Shown here: piece by piece, positions 1-8,750 of the stretch
Numbering within the stretch: position 1 is the stretch's first letter
Layout: each line of letters begins with the position of its first letter
DNA from: Octadecabacter sp. B2R22
Lineage (GTDB): Bacteria; Pseudomonadota; Alphaproteobacteria; Rhodobacterales; Rhodobacteraceae
Assembly (NCBI RefSeq): GCF_018861045.1
Contig: NZ_JAHKQJ010000005.1
Span: 1 to 64,000, forward strand
Direction of reading: 5' to 3'
Length of the DNA stretch: 64,000 bases
Notes under the pieces: generated by a model
What the model saw: the letters and a program-made list of their open reading frames with translations, nothing else
Told to the model about the DNA's origin: nothing
Databases searched by the model: none
Made by a program: the position numbers and the translations under genes

Positions 1-392
1 CCGCTTCGGTCCGTTCCGCGTCCAGCGCCGCTTGCTGCGTTGCTGATGAAGGGGGTTCTACGGTCAGTGAACAAAACCCGCAACCCCTTTTTTGGAGAAA
101 ATTCATATTTCTGTCATTTTCTCGTTTTTCGTTGAATTTCAAAGCCTTGATTGTCGAAAGCTGCTTTCGACCCTAGGTCATTCGTAATTTTGTTACCTTC
201 GCTCTTGGGGCGCTAACACTAGATGCTGCGTTATCCACAGAGGTGTACACAAGTTCGACTGAGACTCCCCCTGAATCGCACCCTACGTTCGGCTGATTTT
301 GGCACTGACTCGCGCAAATCAGTGAAACGACTCGCGCCCTGACTCACTGAATCGCTGAAAATTTCCTGATGCACACCGTCTAAGGCGCCGAT
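1..392. other. Non-coding segment with DnaA box and GANTC cluster
   Basis: No convincing gene is visible in these 392 bases; the first 45 or so could be the tail of a gene cut by the window edge (plus frame 2 stays open to a double TGA near 46-51), which I cannot identify. A perfect TTATCCACA DnaA-type box lies at 231-239, beside an AT-rich stretch at about 85-200. Seven GANTC sites, the recognition sequence of the alphaproteobacterial methylase CcrM, start at 263, 273, 307, 329, 341, 349 and 390. Short direct repeats (GACTCGCGC at 307 and 329; TGAATCGC near 272 and 348) occur within the cluster. It may be a replication-origin-like or methylation-sensitive region; the function is inferred. 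Confidence 0.5.
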
Positions 393-1535
393 TCATCCCA
401 TAGAAAAGATCCGCGACAGCCAAAAAGATAGGATCAGCCCCGGAAAGAGGCACATAAAAGCAGCGCGAAGTGAAAACGACTCGGCCACGAAGCCAATTAG
501 GGGCGGTCCGATCAGAAAACCGGAGATTCCGATCATCGCCATGGTCGCGATGTTCTGTGCTTCATGTGTATTGTCCAACCCCGCCGCTGCAGAGATACCC
601 AATGGAAAGGCCACCGACACCCCAAGCCCGATCAAGGCGAAGCCTACAAACATAGCCGCCACACCAAAGGGCAATGTCAGGCATGCTATTCCCGCAATCG
701 CCAAGCCCACAGTTAGTCGTGCGATGGCCCGCGCGCCATACCTCCGTCGCAACGCATCACCAGCAAACCGCCCTGCGGCCAAGAACCCCGCGAAGATGGA
801 TACCGCAATGCCCGCATCCTCGGGCATCCCCCCCCAGCGTTCAGCTAGGTAAACCGCAGCCCAATCCGACATCGCGCCTTCGACCATGGTCACGCACAAT
901 ACAAAGAGAGAGATCACGAAGAGCGCCTTTGGCATTTCTCTAAGCCGTTGGGGTTTTACGGATGCGTTGTCTTCTTCGCCCAAGAGTCGCGGCAGGCTTA
1001 AGCCGGCCCATACACCGATCATTGCCGATGTTGCGGCGACAAGGAAAACACCCAAGGCCGGTCCAAAGACAATCAACACAGTCGCGAGCAATGATCCCGC
1101 CATGACACCCAAGGCCCAAAAGCCATGGCATCTGGACATGATGTGCAGGTCTGCGGATTTCTCGAGCCGTCCGGCGTAGGTGTTCATTGCGACTTCAAGA
1201 AACGCCACAAATGCGCCCAGCACTGCCAAGGCCAGAAACAAGCCGACCACGCCGCTTGCCATAAACGGCAAAAGCACCGCCGCTGCCTGAATCGGCAACA
1301 TAAGAGCGAACGTTTTGCGTGGCCCGATCTTGGCGACGATCCGACTGGCCAGCTGTAGCGTCGGGATCAGTGCAATCGGCATCCCAAGTAATGCTAGGGC
1401 AAGGTCGGATTTCGACAGCCCAAGCGTTTCCTTTATATAGGGGATCAACGCCAGCCACGCGCCAAAGGCCATTGGCTGAAGGAAGAACAATGCCATGATA
1501 AGAAGCGTGGCTTTTTGAGTCGTGCGAGTATCCAT
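393..1535 (-). CDS. MFS transporter
   Basis: A 380-residue, very hydrophobic protein with about twelve predicted membrane helices. It has the GPR-K loop (near residue 70) expected after helix 2 of the major facilitator superfamily. It should be an inner-membrane secondary transporter; the sequence gives no substrate. Length and layout resemble the fucose-permease/YbjJ-like branch, but that is a loose resemblance. It lies on the minus strand with its 3' end next to the GANTC-rich segment and its start 69 bases from the end of msrQ, so it may share transcription with msrPQ, although function does not link them. Start chosen at the ATG giving an N-terminus with a short basic stretch before helix 1. 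Confidence 0.85.
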   Translation of the reverse strand: MDTRTTQKATLLIMALFFLQPMAFGAWLALIPYIKETLGLSKSDLALALLGMPIALIPTLQLASRIVAKIGPRKTFALMLPIQAAAVLLPFMASGVVGLFLALAVLGAFVAFLEVAMNTYAGRLEKSADLHIMSRCHGFWALGVMAGSLLATVLIVFGPALGVFLVAATSAMIGVWAGLSLPRLLGEEDNASVKPQRLREMPKALFVISLFVLCVTMVEGAMSDWAAVYLAERWGGMPEDAGIAVSIFAGFLAAGRFAGDALRRRYGARAIARLTVGLAIAGIACLTLPFGVAAMFVGFALIGLGVSVAFPLGISAAAGLDNTHEAQNIATMAMIGISGFLIGPPLIGFVAESFSLRAAFMCLFPGLILSFWLSRIFSMG

Positions 1536-1604
1536 GAGCGGACGCTAACAGCCGCCGATGCGAACACCAGTCAATTCACATTTCAAGATTGAAAGACCGA
1601 CGGC

Positions 1605-2219
1605 CTAAACGCTTGCCGACAACCGAGCTTTGATGCTCGGAACATAACGGGTCCCGATAAGGGCGACGACAACCGCAAGATAAACCATAGGTTCAACCTC
1701 CCACACCTTTTGTACCATAATAAAGTGCACCGCCCCAAGGACCGCGATGGGATAGACGAGTTTGTGCAACTTGCGCCACGCCATTCCCCCCATCTTGCGA
1801 ACCGACAGGTTGTTAGATGTCACCGCCAACGGGATCATCGCGATGAATGCGACCATGCCGATGGTGATATAAGGACGTTTCCAGATATCGCTCCACATTT
1901 GGTCAAACCGCAGCGACATATCCAAGACCACCCAAATGCCCAGATGCACGGCGACATAGACAAACGCCATGACACCAATGGCACGGCGAAACTTTAGCAG
2001 GTTCAGCTTCAGGTATTTGCGCAAAGGCGTAATAAGCAGGCCAAAGATAATCAGCTTCAACGACAGCTCGCCCATCTCTCGCTCTAGGGCGTTGATCGGC
2101 TCAACCCCCATCCCGCCCGTCGCCGCACTGTAAAACAGAAACGGGATCGGCAGAGTCAGCAAGATGTAGAGCACCCAAGCGGGAACTTTACGGGCGGCGG
2201 TGTTGAGGGTGTCGATCAT
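1605..2219 (-). CDS. msrQ: MsrQ, heme-binding subunit of MsrPQ methionine sulfoxide reductase
   Basis: A 204-residue inner-membrane protein of the MsrQ (YedZ) family with about six helices. Histidines at 92, 152 and 165 lie in predicted helices and match the heme b ligands of the family. MsrQ passes electrons from the quinone pool (or flavin reductase) to the periplasmic molybdoenzyme MsrP, which reduces oxidised methionines in envelope proteins. Its ATG overlaps the msrP stop by one base (TAATG), so the two are translationally coupled, as in other bacteria. Family length is normal. Confidence 0.95.
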   Translation of the reverse strand: MIDTLNTAARKVPAWVLYILLTLPIPFLFYSAATGGMGVEPINALEREMGELSLKLIIFGLLITPLRKYLKLNLLKFRRAIGVMAFVYVAVHLGIWVVLDMSLRFDQMWSDIWKRPYITIGMVAFIAMIPLAVTSNNLSVRKMGGMAWRKLHKLVYPIAVLGAVHFIMVQKVWEVEPMVYLAVVVALIGTRYVPSIKARLSASV

Positions 2220-3124
2220 TAGAAATCTACGCTCAAATCCATGCCTGCATAAAGGCTGGCAACTTCGGGGTAGCCGTTGAACATCAGTGTGTCCTGGCGC
2301 GATGCAAACAGCCCGCCGCCGATCATCCGCTCAGAGGCTTGGGACCAACGCGGGTGATCCACCTCTGGGTTCACATTACTATAGAAGCCGTACTCGCGTG
2401 CGTTGATGTCGTTCCATGTGGCTTTCGGTTGTTCATCCGTCAAAGTGATCCGCACAATGGATTTGATCGACTTGAACCCATATTTCCACGGAACCACCAA
2501 ACGGATCGGTGCGCCGTTTTGATTGGCCAAAGGTTCGCCATAGATGCCCGTCGCCATCAGCGTCAGCGGATGCATCGCTTCGTCCAAACGCAGCCCTTCG
2601 ACATAGGGGAAATCGATCACACGGTTGCGCACACCGGGCATAACTTCGGGCATCACGGCGGTTTCAAACGCAACATGGGTCGCACCGGACTGAACGCCAG
2701 CCTTTTCCAGCAGGTCTGCCAGTTCAAACCCATTCCAAGGCACAACCATCGACCACGCTTCAACGCAGCGGAAACGGTAGATGCGCTCTTCCATGGTCAT
2801 ATCGGCAATCAAGTCCTGCAAAGAAAAGGTGCCGGGATTTTCGACCATGCCGTCGATCGTGACTTCCCAAGGATCTGTGATCATGTCGCCGGAATTCTTG
2901 GATGGATCATCTTTGCCCGTGCCGAATTCATAGAAGTTATTGTAGCTGGTTATTTCTTCCAACGTGTTTGGTTCAAGCGGGGCCTGCTGCGCGGCCGCCG
3001 CCCCTGCAAGACCACCCGCCGCAGCGAGCCCTGTCATCCCCGCCAAAACGGAGCGGCGGTTCATCCAGACGTTTTTCGGTGTGACGTCGTTCGCAGTGTA
3101 AGTGTTCGTCCAGCGGTGGGCCAT
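2219..3124 (-). CDS. msrP: MsrP, periplasmic protein-methionine-sulfoxide reductase catalytic subunit
   Basis: A 301-residue molybdopterin oxidoreductase of the MsrP (YedY) family. A Tat signal is visible: twin arginine at residues 23-24 (NRRSVLAG), then a hydrophobic Ala/Gly stretch ending in an AAAQ-like cleavage region near 46. The molybdenum-ligand cysteine is C120 in the FRCVEAW motif. The enzyme repairs both stereoisomers of methionine sulfoxide in periplasmic proteins, taking electrons from MsrQ. It is the first gene of the msrPQ pair, and the downstream start overlaps its stop. Confidence 0.95.
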   Translation of the reverse strand: MAHRWTNTYTANDVTPKNVWMNRRSVLAGMTGLAAAGGLAGAAAAQQAPLEPNTLEEITSYNNFYEFGTGKDDPSKNSGDMITDPWEVTIDGMVENPGTFSLQDLIADMTMEERIYRFRCVEAWSMVVPWNGFELADLLEKAGVQSGATHVAFETAVMPEVMPGVRNRVIDFPYVEGLRLDEAMHPLTLMATGIYGEPLANQNGAPIRLVVPWKYGFKSIKSIVRITLTDEQPKATWNDINAREYGFYSNVNPEVDHPRWSQASERMIGGGLFASRQDTLMFNGYPEVASLYAGMDLSVDF

Positions 3125-3240
3125 TGGGGCGTTCTCCGTTTCAAGTTTCGCTCTCTATATAAGGAAGAGTGATCACAGGTCACTAAAAGCCGCCTCACAT
3201 CTGCGCGGGGAAACTGTAACGTTTGAAAATACGGACCGTC

Positions 3241-3300
3241 GAATTTGCTACGCAAATCCGATCCGGCGGGGGCCAGCCCCCGCACCCCCGAGGTATTTAT
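3241..3300. repeat. Extragenic palindromic element
   Basis: Two adjacent inverted repeats: ATTTGC-tac-GCAAAT at 3243-3257 and GCGGGGGC-ca-GCCCCCGC at 3266-3283, followed by a CACCCCCGAGGTATTT stretch. From memory, very similar GC-rich palindromes followed by this tail are scattered between genes in many Rhodobacterales genomes, so this is probably a REP-like element. It sits in the 191-base gap between msrP and the FMN protein and may also act as a terminator-like structure for the gene that ends at 3316. Confidence 0.55.
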
Positions 3301-3315
3301 GAAACAAAGGCAGGG

Positions 3316-4794
3316 TTAAGAGGGGTATAGCGACGAAAGCGGAATGCTGGTCCCATCAGGCTGAACGATCCGCACGTGGTCGCGCCGCATCTTGCGCGGT
3401 TCGGGAACACCTACCGAATGCGCGATGATTTCGACCTCTTTGACGATACCTTTGGCGTAGCCCGCGACACGTTCCCATTTTTCTTCTGGAACAAGACCTT
3501 TTTGGAAGCGGGGATCATGCGTGGTGATTCCTGTTGGGCATGTATTCTTGTTACACTTTAGAGCCTGGATGCATCCAAGGCTAAACATGAACCCTCGCGC
3601 TGACGTCACAAAATCCGCGCCTGCACAAAGGGCCCAGGCAATGTCGCCCGGGTTGACCAGTTTGCCCGAAGCCACCACGCGGATACGATCCTTGAGGCCA
3701 CGGTCATTGCGCAGCGCCGTCACCAAGGGCAGGGCTTCGCGGATCGAAACGCCGACCAAATCCATCAGCGGCATAGGCGCGGCCCCTGTGCCACCTTCTC
3801 CCCCATCAAGCGTGATGAAATCAGGTGCGGACTTAGCCCCCCGCGCCACGATCACGTCAAAGAACTCTGCCATAGCGGCCTCTGAGCCCAGAACGGTTTT
3901 GATCCCCGTCGGCAGGCCCGACACTTCGCGGACGTGGGCGATGAAATCGAGCAGATCATCCCAGTCGTCCACTTCTGCATGGCGGTTCGGGCTTATGCCG
4001 TCTTTACCCCTTGGAAGGCCACGGATCTCAGCGATTTCGGCGCTGATCTTGGCAGCTGGAAGAATCCCGCCCTTGCCAGGTTTGGCCCCCTGCGCGAGCT
4101 TTATCTCGATCATTTTGACTTGTGGTGTTTCCGCTATTTTACGCAGCTTCTCATCATCCAATGCGCCAGCCGCATCTCGCACGCCGAACTTCGCCGTGCC
4201 CATCTGAAAAACAATGTCGCAACCGCCTTCCAAGTGATAGGGTGACAACCCGCCCTCGCCCGTATTCATCCAGATGCCCGCAGCCGCGCACCCTTTGGAC
4301 AACGCCTGCACGGCAGGTTTCGAGATCGCGCCATAGGACATACCCGACAGATTGAAGATTGACTTTGCCTCATAGGGCGCGCGTGTGTCCGGTCCGATGA
4401 CCAGCTTTTCGGTGCTGGCGAATTGATTGTCCAAAGGCGGAAATGCGGCATTGGTAAAGATGGGCGTCCCAGGCACCGACAGATTGCGGGTCGATCCGAA
4501 GGCCAAGGTACTACTACCCCCGTCCGCTGTGTGTTTTACCCAGTCGCGTTGCGCGCGATTGAACGGCAGCTCTTCGCGGTCCATGGCAAAGAAGTACTGG
4601 CGGAAAAATTCACCCAGCGCCGAGAACAAATAGCGGAACCTGCCGACCACGGGATAATTGCGCCGGATCGCATCCTCGGTTTGGGTGCGGTCGATGATAC
4701 CCAGCACCAGAATCAAGAGAATGGCGGCGCCGATAAAGAGGATGAAAGTCACAGCGAGACCTTCAAAAACGGACATTGAGAAAGTGGAAAACAT
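3316..4794 (-). CDS. Membrane-anchored FMN-binding glutamate synthase family protein
   Basis: A 492-residue protein with an N-terminal transmembrane segment (about residues 13-33), then a GltB-type FMN-binding barrel (about 90-450). A glycine-rich GGEGGTGAAP motif fits the FMN site, and the cysteines of CNKNTCPTG (414-422) match the 3Fe-4S region of glutamate synthase. The glutaminase domain of true large subunits is absent, so this is the stand-alone glutamate-synthase-like family, whose physiological reaction is not settled. It is transcribed alone on the minus strand. Confidence 0.88.
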   Translation of the reverse strand: MFSTFSMSVFEGLAVTFILFIGAAILLILVLGIIDRTQTEDAIRRNYPVVGRFRYLFSALGEFFRQYFFAMDREELPFNRAQRDWVKHTADGGSSTLAFGSTRNLSVPGTPIFTNAAFPPLDNQFASTEKLVIGPDTRAPYEAKSIFNLSGMSYGAISKPAVQALSKGCAAAGIWMNTGEGGLSPYHLEGGCDIVFQMGTAKFGVRDAAGALDDEKLRKIAETPQVKMIEIKLAQGAKPGKGGILPAAKISAEIAEIRGLPRGKDGISPNRHAEVDDWDDLLDFIAHVREVSGLPTGIKTVLGSEAAMAEFFDVIVARGAKSAPDFITLDGGEGGTGAAPMPLMDLVGVSIREALPLVTALRNDRGLKDRIRVVASGKLVNPGDIAWALCAGADFVTSARGFMFSLGCIQALKCNKNTCPTGITTHDPRFQKGLVPEEKWERVAGYAKGIVKEVEIIAHSVGVPEPRKMRRDHVRIVQPDGTSIPLSSLYPS

Positions 4795-4871
4795 TGAGAA
4801 CCGCCTATTTTTGGAAACAGTTAGATCACAGACAATAGATTGGCTAGCAATCGGTCAACCACTTCACGCAA

Positions 4872-5022
4872 TTGGGAACTTTTGCTTTCCCAAGTGTAAA
4901 CGACGCTCTACTCTGTGGCGAAAGACTGGCCGAAATTTGTCAACAATAAGGCACAGTTGGCGTCTAGAAAGACGCACACTTGGGGACTTCAGAGCATGAC
5001 TTGAATGCGCGCCATTGGCGCG
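4872..5022. promoter_or_regulatory. Upstream region of the RTX gene with three inverted repeats
   Basis: The 252-base gap before the RTX gene (4795-5046) holds three perfect inverted repeats: TTGGGAA/TTCCCAA at 4872-4893, GCGTCT-agaa-AGACGC at 4960-4975, and CGCGCCA-t-TGGCGCG at 5008-5022. The last ends 14 bases before the ribosome-binding site GGAGG (5037-5041), so it is a plausible operator or leader hairpin. No clear promoter hexamers could be assigned. Confidence 0.4.
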
Positions 5023-5046
5023 TTGTAACGTTTTTTGGAGGACTTT

Positions 5047-6570
5047 ATGTCTGCAGACGATCTTCGCATTACCGAAGTAATGTATAACCCCGGTGCGACT
5101 GGCTACGAGTATATCGAAATTACAAACACGGGGACGGAGAGCGTTTCGACTGATGATTTTTTTGTCGGAAACGCAGACTTCCTGCCGGAGTATTTTGACG
5201 GTGGATTTGACGACGGCATCGATATTCCAGCAGGCGCGACGATTGTCTTGGTTCCCTCCCTTCCTGACTTCGACGCAGAGGTCTTTGAGCCACCGGCCCC
5301 GATTTCGCAGAACGATTTTGAAGCGGTCTATGGTCCTATACCAGCAGGTGCAGTTTATCTAAGCTATATCCACTTCTTTGGCGGCTCAGAGGACGGTGCT
5401 TTGTCCGGCGGCAGCAGCTACACCATCGGTGGAAACGATATCTATGCGCAGAGCGTTTACATCCAAAGCGGAGCCGCTGAAGGTCAGTCCGTTTCGGTTT
5501 CGTTGGAAGACGGATCCACATCGATTGGCGCGCCGACACCCGGTAGCGTTGGCTTACTTCCCATCGACGTTCCGACAGAGGGCGACGACACGTTGACCGG
5601 AACAGAAAGTGATGACGTTATTGACGGCCTTGGCGGTCGCGACACGATCAACGGTGGCGCGGGCGACGATACGTTGACGGGTGGCGCGGGAAATGACGCG
5701 ATTGATGGCGGTCAAGACGATGACGAGATCGATCTTGGTGACGGGAACGACAACGCGTGGGGCGGTGACGGTAACGACGTGCTGTTTGGCGGCACAGGAC
5801 TGGATCGCTTGAACGGAAACTCCGATGATGACAGTATCTTTGGCGGCAAAGGTGGCGACATCATCCAAGGCGGCAAAGGCGAAGATTACATCGACGGCGG
5901 AAAGCAGTCTGACAACATTTCGGGCGGGGAACAGTCTGATGAGATCTACGGTGGTAATGGCAATGATACCATCAACGGGGACGAAGGCGCGGACCTGATC
6001 TATGGCGGTTCTGGCAACGATAATATCGATGGCGGCACGTACGATGACGTTCTTTACGGCGATCACGGTCAAGACCGTATCAATGGAGGTGCTGGGGATG
6101 ACTATATTGACGGCGGGGTCAGTGATGACCGCCTGAATGGCAACTCCGGTAACGACGAAATCTACGGTGGCCGCGGGAATGACGTTATGACCGGTGGCTC
6201 CGGCAATGATGAGCTGTTTGGCGGCAATCAAGGTGACCGACTCAATGGCGGTGACGGTGAGGACATCCTCAATGGCGGAATGGGCAACGATGAGTTGACC
6301 GGTGGCGCGGGCGCGGATGTGTTCATCTTTGAGGGAACCGTCAACTATGACGTCATCACGGACTTTGAAGTCGGCATCGACCAGATCGACTTTACTGCCT
6401 ACGGCCCAATCTCGGACGCGGATGCAGCCGCTATCGCAAGCCAAACCGGATCAGACGTTGTCTTGAACCTAAGCGGCAGCGGCCAAGTCACGCTCGAAGG
6501 AATAGCACTCGGGGACCTGAGCTTGAGCGACTTCATCTATGTTCCCGATGACATCCTCGTGGTTGGCTAA
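5047..6570 (+). CDS. RTX calcium-binding protein with N-terminal lamin-tail domain
   Basis: A 507-residue acidic protein, probably exported. Residues about 1-150 resemble a lamin-tail (LTD) beta-sandwich (LRITEVMYNP start and the EYIEITNTG motif). From about 175 to 430 there are many GGxGxDxxx nonapeptide repeats that form calcium-binding parallel beta-rolls, followed by a C-terminal FxxGxDxID-like segment typical of type I secretion substrates. No Sec signal peptide is present, which fits type I export. I chose the ATG at 5047 because GGAGG lies six bases before it; an in-frame TTG at 5035 has no such site. A strong terminator follows. No dedicated type I exporter gene is adjacent; the ABC protein at 17757 is of another type. 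Confidence 0.88.
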   Translation: MSADDLRITEVMYNPGATGYEYIEITNTGTESVSTDDFFVGNADFLPEYFDGGFDDGIDIPAGATIVLVPSLPDFDAEVFEPPAPISQNDFEAVYGPIPAGAVYLSYIHFFGGSEDGALSGGSSYTIGGNDIYAQSVYIQSGAAEGQSVSVSLEDGSTSIGAPTPGSVGLLPIDVPTEGDDTLTGTESDDVIDGLGGRDTINGGAGDDTLTGGAGNDAIDGGQDDDEIDLGDGNDNAWGGDGNDVLFGGTGLDRLNGNSDDDSIFGGKGGDIIQGGKGEDYIDGGKQSDNISGGEQSDEIYGGNGNDTINGDEGADLIYGGSGNDNIDGGTYDDVLYGDHGQDRINGGAGDDYIDGGVSDDRLNGNSGNDEIYGGRGNDVMTGGSGNDELFGGNQGDRLNGGDGEDILNGGMGNDELTGGAGADVFIFEGTVNYDVITDFEVGIDQIDFTAYGPISDADAAAIASQTGSDVVLNLSGSGQVTLEGIALGDLSLSDFIYVPDDILVVG

Positions 6571-6598
6571 GCTGACCACATCAAGACACCAATAATTG

Positions 6599-6633
6599 GC
6601 CCCACCGTAAGTTCTTTGCGGTGGGGCTTTTCT
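6599..6633 (+). terminator. Rho-independent terminator after the RTX gene
   Basis: Perfect 9-bp stem GCCCCACCG (6599-6607) / CGGTGGGGC (6619-6627) with an 11-base loop, followed by TTTTCTTTT. It lies 28 bases beyond the RTX stop codon. Confidence 0.88.
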
Positions 6634-6663
6634 TTTGCACTGCAGCGCGGCAAGGTCCGCCTT

Positions 6664-7440
6664 ATGAAAACAGCAATTATCACAGGCGCCGCGCGTGGCA
6701 TTGGGCTAGCAACCACCGACATCCTTTTGTCGCAAGGCTGGCAGGTCGCGATGATCGACCGCGACGGTGGTGCTTTGGCCGATGCCATCAATTCTCGAAC
6801 CAATGTCCATGGCATTGATTGCGATGTGTCAGACCCCGTTGCCGTTGACGGTATGGTCACTGAAACTCTCCGCCATTTCGGGCGCATCGATGCTCTGATC
6901 AACAACGCCGGTGTTGCCGATTTCGGGCCGATGGAAGACACGGATTTCGCCCGTTGGAAGACGGTCATGGACACCAATCTGGACGGTGTGTTTCTGTGTT
7001 CGCAAGCGGCTATTCCAGCATTGAAGGAAACCAAAGGCGCGATCGTAAATATCGCCAGCATTTCAGGCCTACGCGCGTCAACCCTGCGCGTCGCCTATGG
7101 CACGTCCAAGGCGGCGGTCATCCAACTGACGCTCCAGCAAGCGGCAGAACTCGGTGAATTTGGTGTCCGCGCCAATACGATTTGCCCCGGCCCCGTGCGT
7201 ACGAAACTCGCGATGGCCGTTCATTCACAAGACATCATCGACGCTTATCACGATGCAATCCCGCTGAACCGCTACGGCACCGAAAATGAGATCGGCGAAG
7301 TCATCGCCTTTCTGGTCTCCGACAAGGCCAGCTATATGACGGGCCAGACAATCGCCGTTGATGGTGGGTTCGAAGCGACCGGCGTCGGGCTTCCGTCGTT
7401 AAGAAATACTGCCCAAACTGCGGATGAAACGGCCAAATAA
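6664..7440 (+). CDS. SDR family NAD(P)-dependent oxidoreductase
   Basis: A 258-residue classical short-chain dehydrogenase/reductase. It shows the cofactor motif TGAARGIG (7-14), NNAG (80-83), the catalytic serine near 132, Tyr145 and Lys149 (YGTSK), and the PGPVRT segment after the active site. The aspartate near residue 32 after beta-2 suggests NAD(H) rather than NADP(H). The substrate cannot be told. The ATG at 6664 puts the Rossmann fold at the N-terminus; the longer reading from 6616 would run through the preceding terminator, so it was rejected. It seems to be a single-gene unit. Confidence 0.9.
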   Translation: MKTAIITGAARGIGLATTDILLSQGWQVAMIDRDGGALADAINSRTNVHGIDCDVSDPVAVDGMVTETLRHFGRIDALINNAGVADFGPMEDTDFARWKTVMDTNLDGVFLCSQAAIPALKETKGAIVNIASISGLRASTLRVAYGTSKAAVIQLTLQQAAELGEFGVRANTICPGPVRTKLAMAVHSQDIIDAYHDAIPLNRYGTENEIGEVIAFLVSDKASYMTGQTIAVDGGFEATGVGLPSLRNTAQTADETAK

Positions 7441-7566
7441 GGTGTACGAACACCACACATTGCCAGTTTTTTGCACTATTGTGCTTTAAAATCACCCCAT
7501 TCATGGCAGATTTGTCGTTCATTGTGAGCTGTGAACCAAAATCGGTAACGCAGCACTGGAGACGCA

Positions 7567-7893
7567 ATGAATCGTCTTTTTAAAGCAGACAAATATGAAA
7601 CTGAGGTTGAGCCCAAAAAGCTGTTGACCCGTTTCAAGCGTGTGCACAGGCGTGACGCGCCTCAACCTCCAAGAGACGGCGGCATCGATCCGCTTGGAAC
7701 GCTGACCCGCGCCGATCAACAGCACCAGCGTGCGACCCCAACTCCCAATCCGACCTCAGGTCCAAGCCCCGTTAGACGGTCGATGATGGATTTGCAGGCC
7801 GCATTGCATGCCAATGGGCCGATCTCGGTCAGCGTGTTACAAAATGCTTTGCCACTCCGCACCGCCAAGATCGCTGGAAAGTCGCTAATTTGA
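7567..7893 (+). CDS. Hypothetical protein coupled to the downstream hydrolase
   Basis: A 108-residue protein I do not recognise. The first half is basic and rich in Pro/Arg (a probable disordered stretch to about residue 70); the last 40 residues look like a compact helical, perhaps winged-helix-like, segment with the NGPISVSVLQ motif. Its stop codon lies just before the ATG of the metallo-hydrolase at 7899, so the two are probably co-transcribed and possibly translationally coupled. No signal peptide or membrane segment is visible. The overlapping minus-strand frame looks less plausible. Confidence 0.55.
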   Translation: MNRLFKADKYETEVEPKKLLTRFKRVHRRDAPQPPRDGGIDPLGTLTRADQQHQRATPTPNPTSGPSPVRRSMMDLQAALHANGPISVSVLQNALPLRTAKIAGKSLI

Positions 7894-7898
7894 CCGCA

Positions 7899-8750
7899 AT
7901 GACATCGTCTATCACCTTGATGGGTGTAAAAGGCGGCCCCGCCATTCGGCCTGGCTCAAACATGCCGACGTCCAATCTGTTACACATGGGCGGGCAGACT
8001 ATTCTGGTGGATGCGGGGCTCGGCTGTACACGTGGAATTTGTGATGCTGGCGTGGCGCTAACGGGGATTGATTGTATTGTCATCACCCACCTGCATTCGG
8101 ACCACTACCTCGAACTTGGGCCCTTCTTTCACACCGCGTGGACTGCGGGGCTGAACCGCCCCATTCGCGTTATCGGCCCAGAGGGTTTGCAGGCCTATTG
8201 GGACGGTTTTTTGTCTTCGATGGCTTTCGACATCGAACTTCGCCAAGACGATGAGGGCCGCTGCCCTCTCGCGCCCTTGGCCGAGATCGAAGTGCTCACG
8301 GAAGGCCCAGCCGCAATTGGCGGCGTGTCCCTGCACGCGATGCGCAATATTCACCCGCCGATCCATGACACCTATGCCCTACGGTTTGACCACGCAGACA
8401 AGCGCATTGTTGTATCGGGTGACACAGCCTTCATGCCCGAGATGATCGATTTCGCGAACGGCGCTGACATCCTTGTCCATGAAGCCATGTTGATCGATGG
8501 GGTCGAAGCCCTCGTGGCTCGGATGACCAATGGCGACGATCGTCTTCGAACCCACATACTACGCAGCCACACCAGCGCCGAAGACGTAGGCCGCATCGCG
8601 CGGGACGCGGGCGTCAAACAACTCGCGCTGACCCATATGGTTCCGGACGGTGATCCTGACTTTACTGAAGCCCACTGGGTCGAAGAAATTCGCAAGCATT
8701 TCAACGGGCGGTTTCAGATCGGCATCGACGGGATCACCCTGACGGCCTAA
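7899..8750 (+). CDS. MBL-fold metallo-hydrolase, RNase Z-like
   Basis: A 283-residue metallo-beta-lactamase-fold protein. The zinc motif THLHSDH lies at about 63-69, a further metal aspartate is in SGDTAFMPE, and a histidine near the end lies in LALTHMVP, the order seen in RNase Z and arylsulfatase-like members. The preceding beta-strand VDAGLG is typical. The substrate is not evident: members include tRNA 3' processing enzymes and small-molecule hydrolases. The ATG at 7899 was preferred over an upstream TTG at 7890. Its last four bases overlap the 3' end of a convergent small gene. Confidence 0.85.
   Translation: MTSSITLMGVKGGPAIRPGSNMPTSNLLHMGGQTILVDAGLGCTRGICDAGVALTGIDCIVITHLHSDHYLELGPFFHTAWTAGLNRPIRVIGPEGLQAYWDGFLSSMAFDIELRQDDEGRCPLAPLAEIEVLTEGPAAIGGVSLHAMRNIHPPIHDTYALRFDHADKRIVVSGDTAFMPEMIDFANGADILVHEAMLIDGVEALVARMTNGDDRLRTHILRSHTSAEDVGRIARDAGVKQLALTHMVPDGDPDFTEAHWVEEIRKHFNGRFQIGIDGITLTA

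Noticed and set aside
5560-6330. Direct DNA repeats that could suggest a CRISPR array
   Set aside because: The period follows the 9-residue RTX repeat in frame, spacing is irregular, and no cas genes are present.
5554-6444. Open frame of 296 codons opposite the RTX repeats
   Set aside because: It is a low-complexity mirror of the repeated GGxGxD codons (Val/Ile/Ala repeats), not a gene.
7441-7484. Short inverted repeats after the SDR gene as a terminator
   Set aside because: GGTGT-acga-ACACC and GCAC-tatt-GTGC stems are only 4-5 bp; too weak to call.
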